A stretch of DNA of 64,000 nucleotides from Lewinellaceae bacterium (lineage in GTDB: Bacteria > Bacteroidota > Bacteroidia > Chitinophagales > Saprospiraceae): the NCBI GenBank assembly GCA_020636195.1, contig JACJYH010000002.1, forward strand, positions 620,001 through 684,000, written 5' to 3'. Below are positions 50,660 through 59,767 of this stretch, piece by piece (positions within the stretch are counted from its first letter, which is position 1; every line of letters begins with the position of its first letter). The position numbers were made by a program, and so were the translations under genes. The notes under the pieces were generated by a model. It had not been told where the DNA came from. It made no database searches and saw only the letters and a program-made list of their open reading frames with translations.

Positions 50660-53131
50660 ATGTCTAATGATCAACGTATTGTCCCTATAAATATCGAAGA
50701 TGAGATGAAATCATCGTACATCGATTATTCGATGTCGGTGATCGTGTCAAGAGCACTTCCTGATGTAAGAGATGGATTAAAACCTGTACATCGAAGAGTG
50801 CTTTATGGCATGTCAGAACTTGGTCTTCCCTATGGTAGGGCGCATAAAAAATCTGCGAGAATAGTTGGAGAAGTTTTAGGTAAATACCATCCCCACGGAG
50901 ATGGTTCAGTATATGATGCCATGGTGAGGATGGCCCAAGATTGGTCGCTTCGGTATCCATTGGTAGATGGACAAGGTAATTTTGGCTCTATGGATGGAGA
51001 TAGCCCGGCAGCCATGAGATATACTGAAGCAAGGCTGGCCAGAATCTCTGATGAAATGTTGGATGATATCGAAAAAGAGACTGTTGACTTTAAATTGAAT
51101 TTTGATGATTCATTGGAGGAACCTACGGTATTACCTGCGAAGATTCCTAATTTGTTGATCAATGGTGCAAGTGGTATTGCAGTCGGGATGGCAACAAATA
51201 TGCTTCCTCATAATTTAAGTGAAGTACTACAGGGTACAAAGGCCATGGTGGACAACCAAGATATAACCATCGAAGAGTTGATGACGTACATCAAGGCACC
51301 GGATTTTCCGACAGGAGGTACTATTTATGGATATCAAGGTGTTCGCGAAAGTTATGAAACAGGAAGAGGAAGAGTTGTAGTCAGGGGGAAGGCAGAAATA
51401 GAAAATGGTTCCGGAGGTAGAGAGACCATCATCATCACGGAGATACCTTACCAAGTCAATAAAGCCAATTTAGTATTGAAAATTGCTGAGTTGGTCAATG
51501 AGGGAAGAATCGAAGGAATTTCTGACATTAGAGATGAATCGGATAGACGAGGACTGAGGATTGTAGTTGATGTGAAGCGTGAAGCAATGGCCTCTGTCAT
51601 CTTAAGCAAACTGTACAAATATACACCTTTACAGTCGTCTTATGGTGTCAATAATATTGCGCTCGTCAATGGTAGACCACGATTGTTGAATCTCAAAGAT
51701 CTCATTGGAGAATTCATCAAATTCAGACTCGAGGTCATCGTTAGACGTACACAATACGATCTAAGAAAAGCAGAAGAACGCGCCCATATCCTTGAAGGAT
51801 TGTTGATTGCTTTGGACAATATAGATGAAGTCATTAGAATAATTCGCTCATCAAAAACCGTAGAAGTAGCCAAGGACGGATTGATGTCCACTTTCTCTCT
51901 GAGTGAAATTCAGGCTAAGGCAATTTTAGACATGAGACTTCAGCGTCTTGTTAGCCTTGAAATCGACAAAGTAAGGGAAGAATATCATGAAATTTTGGCT
52001 AAAATAGAATACTACAAGAGCGTATTGGCAGATGAAGGTATTCGTAGGCAAATTATTAAGGATGAATTGGACGAAATTGATGCAAAATATGGAGATGCCC
52101 GTAAGACAGATATCTCTCATTCTGACGACGAAATCAGTGTAGAAGACCTCATTCCAAATGAAGAAGTGGTAATTACAATCTCCCACTTAGGATATATCAA
52201 GCGCACAAAAACTGATGAATTCAAACAACAAAGTAGAGGAGGAAGGGGATCTCGAGGAGCGAAGACAAGGGATACTGATTTTGTAGAACAAATGTTTATT
52301 GCCCACAATCACAATTACCTGTTATTGTTTACAGAGCAAGGAAGATGTTTTTGGCTGAGAGCATTTGAAATTCCTGAAGCAAGTAAAACTTCACAAGGAC
52401 GTGTTATACAAAATATACTTGCGATGCCTTCAGATGATAAAGTGAGAGCCTATATAAAAATAGAAAATCTCAATGATGAAGAATTTATCAACAACAATTA
52501 TATCATCTTCTGTACCAAAAAAGGAATGGTGAAGAAGACCATCGTTGAAGCCTTTTCACGACCTAGAGTGAATGGAATCAATGCCATTACCATCAATGAA
52601 GGTGACCAATTGTTAGAAGCAAAATTATCAAATGGACATAGTGAGATTGTCATTGCCAATAAAGAAGGTCGCGCCATTCGTTTCAATGAACAGAAAGCCA
52701 GACCTATGGGACGCTCTGCTGCGGGAGTTAAAGCCATTACTTTAGGAAAAGATGGAGACGAAGTTGTTGGTATGATCACAGCAAATCCTGAGAGCACTGA
52801 TAAATCTGTATTTGTTGTATCATCTAAAGGTAATGGTAAACGTTCATTATTAGACGATTATAGAATTACAAATAGAGGTGGTAAGGGTGTCAAAACCATG
52901 AATATTACAGAAAAAACAGGTTCACTATTGGCCATCAAATATGTATCAGAATTTGATGATCTTATGATCACCACAGATGATGGTATCATCATAAGAATGC
53001 CTGTGTCAGAAGTGCGAATCATGGGTAGAGCAACACAGGGTGTCAAGGTGATCAGAATTCAAGAAAACCAATCCATTGCAGATGTGACCGTGATTCGAAG
53101 AGAAGAGACATCAAATGAGGAGGAGGAATGA
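50660..53131 (+). CDS. gyrA: DNA gyrase subunit A
   Basis: 823 residues, a full-length type IIA topoisomerase A subunit. Winged-helix/breakage domain with KPVHRRVLYGMSELGL, the catalytic tyrosine at about 121 (AAMRYTEARL), tower and coiled coil (DMRLQRLVSLEIDKVREEY). The C-terminal beta-pinwheel holds the GyrA box as QSRGGRGSRG (about 538-547), which supports gyrase rather than topoisomerase IV. The quinolone region reads HPHGDGSVYD, so the position of E. coli Ser83 is Gly82. It introduces negative supercoils with GyrB. The C-terminus is acidic (EETSNEEEE). Confidence 0.95.
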   Translation: MSNDQRIVPINIEDEMKSSYIDYSMSVIVSRALPDVRDGLKPVHRRVLYGMSELGLPYGRAHKKSARIVGEVLGKYHPHGDGSVYDAMVRMAQDWSLRYPLVDGQGNFGSMDGDSPAAMRYTEARLARISDEMLDDIEKETVDFKLNFDDSLEEPTVLPAKIPNLLINGASGIAVGMATNMLPHNLSEVLQGTKAMVDNQDITIEELMTYIKAPDFPTGGTIYGYQGVRESYETGRGRVVVRGKAEIENGSGGRETIIITEIPYQVNKANLVLKIAELVNEGRIEGISDIRDESDRRGLRIVVDVKREAMASVILSKLYKYTPLQSSYGVNNIALVNGRPRLLNLKDLIGEFIKFRLEVIVRRTQYDLRKAEERAHILEGLLIALDNIDEVIRIIRSSKTVEVAKDGLMSTFSLSEIQAKAILDMRLQRLVSLEIDKVREEYHEILAKIEYYKSVLADEGIRRQIIKDELDEIDAKYGDARKTDISHSDDEISVEDLIPNEEVVITISHLGYIKRTKTDEFKQQSRGGRGSRGAKTRDTDFVEQMFIAHNHNYLLLFTEQGRCFWLRAFEIPEASKTSQGRVIQNILAMPSDDKVRAYIKIENLNDEEFINNNYIIFCTKKGMVKKTIVEAFSRPRVNGINAITINEGDQLLEAKLSNGHSEIVIANKEGRAIRFNEQKARPMGRSAAGVKAITLGKDGDEVVGMITANPESTDKSVFVVSSKGNGKRSLLDDYRITNRGGKGVKTMNITEKTGSLLAIKYVSEFDDLMITTDDGIIIRMPVSEVRIMGRATQGVKVIRIQENQSIADVTVIRREETSNEEEE

Positions 53132-53148
53132 TTTTTTGATATTTCAAG

Positions 53149-54186
53149 ATGAGCATTAATGGTATGATGATGAAGTTTTTGAATATTTTGTTTTTAGGAG
53201 CAATTCTATTGGTTTCATGTAAACCGCAAGATGCTTCTGTCACAAAAATTCAAAAACCCATCGTAATATCCACTTGGGACAGCGGAGTGGAAGTCAATGA
53301 TGCTGCTTGGAAAGTTCTTGCACAAAACGGTAGAGCCATCGATGCAGTAGAAGCTGGTGCACGATACATCGAAAATACACGCAATTGCTGTGTCGGTACT
53401 CAGGGCAATCCTGATCGTGACGGTCATGTTACTTTGGACGCTTGTATCATGGATGATCGATATAATTGTGGATCGGTAGCGTTTGTAGAAAGTGTTAAAT
53501 ATCCAAGCTCCTTGGCAAGATTGGTGATGGATTCTACTCCTCATGTTTTTTTAGTTGGAGAAGGTGCGAAGTTATTTGCTAGACAAATGCACCAAGAAAT
53601 GACGAACACAGAATTATCTCCGGAAGCTCAAAAGGAATATAATAAGTGGCTGGAAAAATCTACGTATAAGCCTGTTCCAAACATCGAAAATTCCGAATCA
53701 AAATCAAGTATGGAATCTGTGCCCGGTAAGCTTCAAAATGGTGAGTTCAACCATGACACGATGGGCGTTTTAGCACTGGACGATGAAGGTAATTTGTCAG
53801 GAGTTTGCACCACAAGTGGCATGGCATTTAAAATGCATGGTAGGGTGGGAGATTCACCGATTATCGGTGCTGGTTTGTATGTAGATAATGAAGTGGGAGC
53901 TGCTACTTCTTCCGGAGTTGGTGAAGAAGTGATCAGGATTTCCGGTTCACATACGGTTGTTGAGTATATGCGACATGGATTTACTCCAGAAGAAGCATGT
54001 AAGAAGACTGTTGAAAGAATTGTCAATATCAATCCTGAAAAGGCAAAGTCTCTTCAGGTAGGTTTTATTGCTATCAATAAAAAAGGAGAGATAGGAGGAT
54101 TTTCCATCCTCCCAAAATTTACATATTCGGTATCCATTGATTCCACAAAAGCTCAAGTCTATACTGCTAAATCATGGTTTAATTAA
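53149..54186 (+). CDS. glycosylasparaginase-like Ntn hydrolase lipoprotein
   Basis: 345 residues. Lipobox in LGAILLVSC (about residue 24). The family blocks follow: STWDSGVEVNDAAWKVLAQNGRAIDAVEAGARYIE, NPDRDGHVTLDACIMDD, and the autocleavage site NHDTMGVLALD with Thr204 as the new N-terminal nucleophile; then GRVGDSPIIGAGLYVDNEVGAATSSGVGEE. Members cleave N-glycan-linked or isoaspartyl asparagine bonds. Outer-membrane anchoring is inferred. Close internal ATGs at 53164-53170 are alternative starts. It lies 17 bp after gyrA and 18 bp before the M1 peptidase gene. Confidence 0.88.
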   Translation: MSINGMMMKFLNILFLGAILLVSCKPQDASVTKIQKPIVISTWDSGVEVNDAAWKVLAQNGRAIDAVEAGARYIENTRNCCVGTQGNPDRDGHVTLDACIMDDRYNCGSVAFVESVKYPSSLARLVMDSTPHVFLVGEGAKLFARQMHQEMTNTELSPEAQKEYNKWLEKSTYKPVPNIENSESKSSMESVPGKLQNGEFNHDTMGVLALDDEGNLSGVCTTSGMAFKMHGRVGDSPIIGAGLYVDNEVGAATSSGVGEEVIRISGSHTVVEYMRHGFTPEEACKKTVERIVNINPEKAKSLQVGFIAINKKGEIGGFSILPKFTYSVSIDSTKAQVYTAKSWFN

Positions 54187-54204
54187 AATTATTAATTTTT
54201 TAAA

Positions 54205-56130
54205 ATGAGACAATTTATTACTTTATTATTTGTTTTGTCAATTCCAATTTTCAGTTTTGCACAACTGGAAGAGATCAATGATATCTGTTCTAAAGGATTG
54301 AATGAAAGGATGGTGAAACCACAGGATGCCAATAGAAGTTTACTTTCCTCAGATAACTATGATTTGACGTATTATAAATGTGTATGGCAAATAGATCCAA
54401 ATCAGTACTATATTATCGGTGATGTGACACCACACTTTAAGGTTTTGGAAAATGGATTGTCTGAATTAAATTTTGATTTTTCCACTTTGCTTGCTGTAGA
54501 TAGTATCATGTATCATGGTCAAAAAATAGATTATGAGCAGTTAGGAAATTATCAATTAACAGTGAAACTTCCAAGTCCGTTGAATCAGAATACAATCGAT
54601 AGTATCACCATTAGTTACCAAGGTGCGCCACCTTCAAGCGGCTTTGGATCGTTCTTTGCTGACACACATGAAGGTGAAGCTGCGTTATGGACATTATCAG
54701 AACCTTTTGGGTCACAAGATTGGTGGCCATGCAAAAACGGACTAACCGATAAGTTAGACAGCATTGATATCACTGTCATCACACCTTCTAAATATAGAGC
54801 TGCAAGTAATGGGCTTCTAGTTGAAGAAACCACCAATAATATAGGTTTTTCCACGTATCATTGGAAGCATCGATATCCGATAGCACCGTATTTAGTAGCG
54901 ATATCTGTAACAAACTACCTTGTATATACAGATGATGTGGTTCTGAGAGACGGTCAACCTATGACGATGTTGAATTATGTATATCCTGAAACTGAAGCTT
55001 CTGCTAAAGCAGGTACAAAGGTGAACGCTCAAGTGCTTCAATATTTTGATAGCTTATTTGTGAAATATCCTTTTAGCAAAGAGAAATACGGACATGCCCA
55101 GTTCAAATGGGGAGGCGGAATGGAACACCAAACTATGAGCTATGTTTCAGGGTTCAGTTTTGGACTTTTATCACATGAACTCGCCCATCAATGGTTTGGC
55201 GATTACGTGACGTGTGGATCATGGGAAGACATTTGGCTCAATGAAGGTTTTGCAACTTACTTGGAAGGATTAAGTCAAAGACGTTTTAATGGCCCTGCCG
55301 CATGGATTAGTTGGAAAACATCCAAGATCAATTCAGTCACATCAAATTTTTCGGGCTCTGTAAAGGTGGATAATGTATTGAGTGTCAATAGGATTTTTAG
55401 TGGACGACTATCCTACAACAAAGGTTCTTACCTTTTGCATATGCTGAATTTTATATTGGGTGAGGAGACATTTTTTGAAGGTCTTAGGGACTATTTGAAT
55501 GCAAAACAATACAATTATGCTGTCACTCCGGATTTGCAATCGTACTTGGAAGCCAGATCAGGTGTTGATCTTGATGAATTTTTCAATGATTGGTTCGTCG
55601 GAGAAGGTTTTCCTCAATATGATATAGTTTGGCAACATAAACCTGACGGAAAGCTGTATATCCAAGCTTTTCAGACCACATCACATCCTTCAGTTGGATT
55701 TTATGAGATGCCGTTGCCTTTCAGAATCGAGACATCTGCGGGTGTAAAAAATGTTATTTTTAATCACGAATATAGCGGTCAGATATTTGAAATCGAATTG
55801 GCTGATGAAATTCAGTCAATAAAATTCAATGACGAACTACAGATAATGTGTACTTCACAAGTTTCTGAGGGTAATGTGACTTCTACAACAGATAATAGTT
55901 TGGATAGTGAAAGTGTCGTTTACCCTAACCCTGCAACGGATCATATATTTTTGAAACATGCCGTTGAAGGTACTCCATGGGAGATTTATGATAATTTAGG
56001 TAAAAAAGTCCTTTATGGAAAATGGGAAAAGGGTGCTATTGATTTGAGATCACTGAATTCAGGCATGTACAATCTAAAAATGACTGAACAAAACGGTAGG
56101 ATACGTCAAACACAACTCATCAAGATTTGA
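54205..56130 (+). CDS. M1-family aminopeptidase with T9SS sorting domain
   Basis: 641 residues. Signal peptide ending SFAQ; N-terminal beta domain; catalytic gluzincin domain with GGGMEHQTMSYV (substrate-binding GxMEN variant) and HELAHQWFGDYVTCGSWEDIWLNEGFATY. The zinc ligands are His324, His328 and Glu347 with the 18-residue spacing. The last ~75 residues are a T9SS type A domain (VYPNPATDHIFL, WEIYDNLGKKVLYG, LNSGMYNLKM). It trims peptides outside the cell. Shorter than cytoplasmic PepN, since it lacks the large C-terminal helical domain. It lies 18 bp after the glycosylasparaginase gene, forming a likely protein-degradation pair. Confidence 0.92.
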   Translation: MRQFITLLFVLSIPIFSFAQLEEINDICSKGLNERMVKPQDANRSLLSSDNYDLTYYKCVWQIDPNQYYIIGDVTPHFKVLENGLSELNFDFSTLLAVDSIMYHGQKIDYEQLGNYQLTVKLPSPLNQNTIDSITISYQGAPPSSGFGSFFADTHEGEAALWTLSEPFGSQDWWPCKNGLTDKLDSIDITVITPSKYRAASNGLLVEETTNNIGFSTYHWKHRYPIAPYLVAISVTNYLVYTDDVVLRDGQPMTMLNYVYPETEASAKAGTKVNAQVLQYFDSLFVKYPFSKEKYGHAQFKWGGGMEHQTMSYVSGFSFGLLSHELAHQWFGDYVTCGSWEDIWLNEGFATYLEGLSQRRFNGPAAWISWKTSKINSVTSNFSGSVKVDNVLSVNRIFSGRLSYNKGSYLLHMLNFILGEETFFEGLRDYLNAKQYNYAVTPDLQSYLEARSGVDLDEFFNDWFVGEGFPQYDIVWQHKPDGKLYIQAFQTTSHPSVGFYEMPLPFRIETSAGVKNVIFNHEYSGQIFEIELADEIQSIKFNDELQIMCTSQVSEGNVTSTTDNSLDSESVVYPNPATDHIFLKHAVEGTPWEIYDNLGKKVLYGKWEKGAIDLRSLNSGMYNLKMTEQNGRIRQTQLIKI

Positions 56131-56206
56131 TATAAAATTATCACTGAACATTGCAATTAATTTAATAATAATGTTGTTGTAAGTTTTTTAAATTGATATA
56201 GGAATC

Positions 56207-56605
56207 ATGGCATTAGAACAGGCAAAACAAAAGGCAAGATCTTTTATGAAAAAAGCGCTATGGGTGCTCTTTTTTCTATTAGTAGTAGGAAGTACAGGTT
56301 ACTATTTTTATAGAAATTTTACCATCAATGAGGGCAGTACAACAGGAGTTTTACTCAAAATATCAAAAAAAGGTGCTTTTTTCAAGACTTACGAAGGTGA
56401 GCTACAGCTGGCAGGTATGCAGATCATGAATACGGCGAGTAAATTTGAGTTTTCTATTCAAAACGAAGAGATTTATCGTCAAGCACAAGCTTTGGAAGGT
56501 AAAAGTGTACGTGTTTATTACAATCAAAAAGTGGATGCGTTTCCTTGGCAGGGTGATACAGATTACATTGTAACTAAAGTGGAATCAGCAGAGAAAGGGA
56601 ATTGA
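56207..56605 (+). CDS. conserved single-helix membrane protein
   Basis: 132 residues: a basic N-terminus, one helix (ALWVLFFLLVVGSTGYYFY), then a beta domain with TTGVLLKISKKGAFFKTYEGELQLAG and VRVYYNQKVDAFPWQGDTDYIVTKVE. It is a conserved hypothetical in Bacteroidota (sometimes misnamed after 6-phosphogluconate dehydrogenase). No enzyme motif is visible. Single gene with an ordinary 76-bp upstream gap. Confidence 0.7.
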   Translation: MALEQAKQKARSFMKKALWVLFFLLVVGSTGYYFYRNFTINEGSTTGVLLKISKKGAFFKTYEGELQLAGMQIMNTASKFEFSIQNEEIYRQAQALEGKSVRVYYNQKVDAFPWQGDTDYIVTKVESAEKGN

Positions 56606-56608
56606 TTT

Positions 56609-56696
56609 TTAGAAATCTATTCTCATCTTTAGATTTATATGTCTGCTGGTCAAAATGGTAGGAAGAGAGTACTTTCTATTTTTATTAGCGTTGATC
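56609..56696 (-). pseudogene. fragment of a TonB-receptor 3' end
   Basis: On the minus strand this encodes a receptor C-terminus (YSLPTILTSRHINLKMRIDF then TAA) that matches the end of the intact receptor (YALPNNLTSRRINLKMRIDF). By hand, 56610-56696 and 59769-59855 agree in about 75 of 87 bases. Upstream of ~56700 the match is lost. It is a remnant, not a gene. Confidence 0.75.
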
Positions 56697-56775
56697 ACCG
56701 TGCTTTAATGATGATATTTTATTAAGCAACTGGCTTGAATTTTGATGGAAACTTTAATATTGTAACAATAAGTCA

Positions 56776-56803
56776 TTGATTGATACAAATAATATTATCT
56801 TTG
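56776..56803 (+). promoter_or_regulatory. promoter of the 961-residue T9SS gene
   Basis: TTG (56776-56778), a 17-base spacer and TATCTTTG (56796-56803) form a full Bacteroidota promoter. It lies downstream of a possible ATG at 56780, so translation must begin at 56819 or later. Confidence 0.65.
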
Positions 56804-56818
56804 TTGGAAATTATTTTT

Positions 56819-59704
56819 ATGAATTACAATTTACATCCCATGAAGTACAGTCGAAAAAATGTATTTTTATTTTTTTCCTTTTTTTCTTTCATGCTGGTCT
56901 GCACAGACGTATTGATTGGCCAAATACAAGTAAGCAATCTTGAAAACCTTATTTCAAATGATGAGCATCCTAGGAAGGGATTCATCAAAGGTGACTCGAC
57001 CGAGTATTTTATTGAACAAGGTGCAACAGGCACCAAGGTTTGGCAGGTAGAAAATGGAGCATTAAATTTCATACATGAATTAAAAATAAGACCAACAGAC
57101 TCCAAAATCGATTTAAAAAATAATACTTATGAGAATAATTCAAATCTCATTTATGACGGTCAAATATTATTTGAGTTTTACAAGGATTATATTTATTTAA
57201 TTGATTTTGTAAAAGGGAAAACGGTTGAAATTGTCGATTTGAGACCTTCTGGTTACTCCTTTCCTACGAACTTTCAATATGGAAAGAATTTCTTTTATTT
57301 TGAAGTATGGACTCATTATGGTTCTACAGAATACGTTAGATATGATCGAAATAAAAAACAGTTTGAAGTGGTAGATTTTTATGGGCATTATTTTAATTCA
57401 AAAATGTACAATTGGAATCAAGACGGTATTATTTACTTTGACTTAGAAACCAATAAGACGCATCAATTAAATCACAATGTTCACATTATAGGCTTTGATT
57501 ACGTGGTAAATGATCCTAATATAGCATTGGTGTTTCAGGATAGTTTTAATGTTTACCGATTATTAAAAGACAATACAATTGACACTCTTGATTGTAAGAT
57601 TCCAAAAGGAAATAAATTGCTGTATTATTGTAATCAAAGTTTGATATATGGGCATAATGAAGATACGTTACTAAAGTATTTTGTTATAGACTTAGAATCC
57701 TGTGAAGTTGTGTATAGAGATAGTTTAAAGACGTCAGAATATTCATACTACCGGTTTAAAGATTCAAGGAGTTTATATAACGCCTATATTCTTCTGTCGA
57801 ATGATGATCTAAATATGTCCACTTTATATCTATATGATATCAAAAATAAAACAAAAAAAGAATTAAAAACTGCAGGGTACCCAAATTATTCTTATAATAA
57901 CTTAAGAATAAATGATGCGTTGTATTTTGTTGCAAATGATGGCGTTTATAAGTTAGATTTAAGTACCGACATAAGTAATCGTCTGATCCAAACTGATTCT
58001 AACACATCATCAAATATTATTTTGAGTGATGTGAGTGATAAGGATTACATCACTATCAGCTATCAATATGAAGGTGGATTTTCTCTTTTGCAACTGAATG
58101 AAAGAGACGGAAAAACAAATGAAATATTTAAGCAAGATGTAGTTAGGAATGTGGGCATCTACAAGTATATTAAAGCAGATCTTTGGGTCGATGACAAATA
58201 CTTCGCAGCTACTGATGAAGCCGTTTTTATGTTGAGTGAGGCAAGGAGTTATAAAATTTTGGACAACTCTATTGACAACATTAGAATGTCACAAATATTC
58301 AGGAAAAATGATCACATTTATTTACTCTTCGAAGAGTTTGATTCATCATATGTATTGAAAGTGAATGTAAATAATCTCACTTTTTCTAAAATTAATTTGC
58401 CACCAAAATTTGGAATGGGTGAGTTAAAAATGACAGAAAATTATCTTATAGTTAATTATTCAAGTCAGACGTATAGGAATGCTACTCGAGGCTATTTTGA
58501 TTTGAATACAGACAATTTTATATCTGTATCTGATTTTAATGTACAGACAGGTAATATCATTGAAGTAAGTGGTAACAACATTTTATATCATTTGTCCCAG
58601 AATAACACATATCACATATTTTCCCCAATAGATGGTACATTGATACCATTAAATTTTAAACCCAACACATCTTTAGGAGTAATTTCTGACAAAAAAGGAG
58701 GGTTTTATTTGAATGTCAATAATAACCTAAGTCATGTAAATGGCAATGGAGAATTAACAACCGTAATAGAAGATTTTAAATATCCCTATTTCAGGTCGGG
58801 AACAATCACGGACGATATGCAATCTTTTGCTTTTTACGATGATAAGGAATTGGTATTAGTATTGGTAAAAAATGGAGAAGTGCGCAAAAAAGTGATAAAA
58901 ATCGACAATTCATTCAACCATTACAATTTTTTTTGGCGTGAATCTGAGTATGGTTCATTCATAGAATTTATTAAAGATCATACAAGAAAGCTGTATTACT
59001 ATAGCTTTGATAGTGAACCAATAATAGTGACCGTCAGGGATTATTGGTATCAAGGCACCATTATATTAATGCAAAATAAAGATTATGCGGTTATAGCGTA
59101 TAGGGTAAATGGTTTCATTCATCAATTTGACAAATTTGATCTAAAGACATTAAAAGTTACAAACTCAATAAAATTTAGTCCTGGTTATAGCTATCTACAC
59201 GGTTATAATATTCAATTAAACGAAAACGAATTCCTTTGTTCCTTTGATGATGGGACTCATGGATCTGAACCGTGGGTCTTTAATATTGAAACATTCAGTT
59301 TTACGATGTTATCAGATCTACGAAGTGGGTTTCTTTCTAGCGATATAAGTAATTTTTCAAAACATCCTACCACAGGTGATATTTATTTTATTGGTACACG
59401 GACAGAAGGAGATATGCAGTTATTCAAAATTGAACACAAAATATCTAGTTTAGAGCAAAACCTTGTTCAAAAAGAATTTGACTTCATAATTTACCCTGTA
59501 CCATCATCTCATTATTTAAAAATAGACCATGATTTTGAAAGTATTAAGGTTACTGATATAAAAGGGAATATTGTCTTATCATTCAATAAATACCATAAAG
59601 GAGATGTAATTGACATAGGCAATGTTTTAAATGGTTTGTACTTTTTGTCCTGTTCAAATGATGGCCAATATTCTGAAACTAAAAGTTTTATTGTATCCAA
59701 ATAG
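56819..59704 (+). CDS. large secreted protein with T9SS type A sorting domain
   Basis: 961 residues from ATG 56819, chosen because the promoter lies at 56776-56803. The signal peptide is FFSFFSFMLVCTDVLIGQ. The ~830-residue middle is built of repeating four-stranded segments with paired aromatic-Asp motifs (VYRDSLKTSEYSYYRFKDS, TLYLYDIKNKTKK), as in beta-propellers of the type found in ELWxxDGT-like or WD-like surface proteins; GTHGSEPWVFNIETF near residue 815 is a good ELWxxDGT-type match. The last ~75 residues are a T9SS domain (IIYPVPSSHYLKI, IKVTDIKGNIVL, VLNGLYFLSC). Probably a surface or secreted protein with a binding role. It lies between two copies of a TonB-receptor 3' end. Confidence 0.75.
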   Translation: MNYNLHPMKYSRKNVFLFFSFFSFMLVCTDVLIGQIQVSNLENLISNDEHPRKGFIKGDSTEYFIEQGATGTKVWQVENGALNFIHELKIRPTDSKIDLKNNTYENNSNLIYDGQILFEFYKDYIYLIDFVKGKTVEIVDLRPSGYSFPTNFQYGKNFFYFEVWTHYGSTEYVRYDRNKKQFEVVDFYGHYFNSKMYNWNQDGIIYFDLETNKTHQLNHNVHIIGFDYVVNDPNIALVFQDSFNVYRLLKDNTIDTLDCKIPKGNKLLYYCNQSLIYGHNEDTLLKYFVIDLESCEVVYRDSLKTSEYSYYRFKDSRSLYNAYILLSNDDLNMSTLYLYDIKNKTKKELKTAGYPNYSYNNLRINDALYFVANDGVYKLDLSTDISNRLIQTDSNTSSNIILSDVSDKDYITISYQYEGGFSLLQLNERDGKTNEIFKQDVVRNVGIYKYIKADLWVDDKYFAATDEAVFMLSEARSYKILDNSIDNIRMSQIFRKNDHIYLLFEEFDSSYVLKVNVNNLTFSKINLPPKFGMGELKMTENYLIVNYSSQTYRNATRGYFDLNTDNFISVSDFNVQTGNIIEVSGNNILYHLSQNNTYHIFSPIDGTLIPLNFKPNTSLGVISDKKGGFYLNVNNNLSHVNGNGELTTVIEDFKYPYFRSGTITDDMQSFAFYDDKELVLVLVKNGEVRKKVIKIDNSFNHYNFFWRESEYGSFIEFIKDHTRKLYYYSFDSEPIIVTVRDYWYQGTIILMQNKDYAVIAYRVNGFIHQFDKFDLKTLKVTNSIKFSPGYSYLHGYNIQLNENEFLCSFDDGTHGSEPWVFNIETFSFTMLSDLRSGFLSSDISNFSKHPTTGDIYFIGTRTEGDMQLFKIEHKISSLEQNLVQKEFDFIIYPVPSSHYLKIDHDFESIKVTDIKGNIVLSFNKYHKGDVIDIGNVLNGLYFLSCSNDGQYSETKSFIVSK

Positions 59705-59767
59705 GAGGAGATTTCTCTGTCTTCCAAGGCTTGATTTTAGTTTATCAAATATTCAGACCCTAGATTT

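Noticed and set aside
56780..56818. Earlier start for the large T9SS gene
   Set aside because: It overlaps the promoter spacer at 56779-56795 and would put extra residues before a proper signal peptide.
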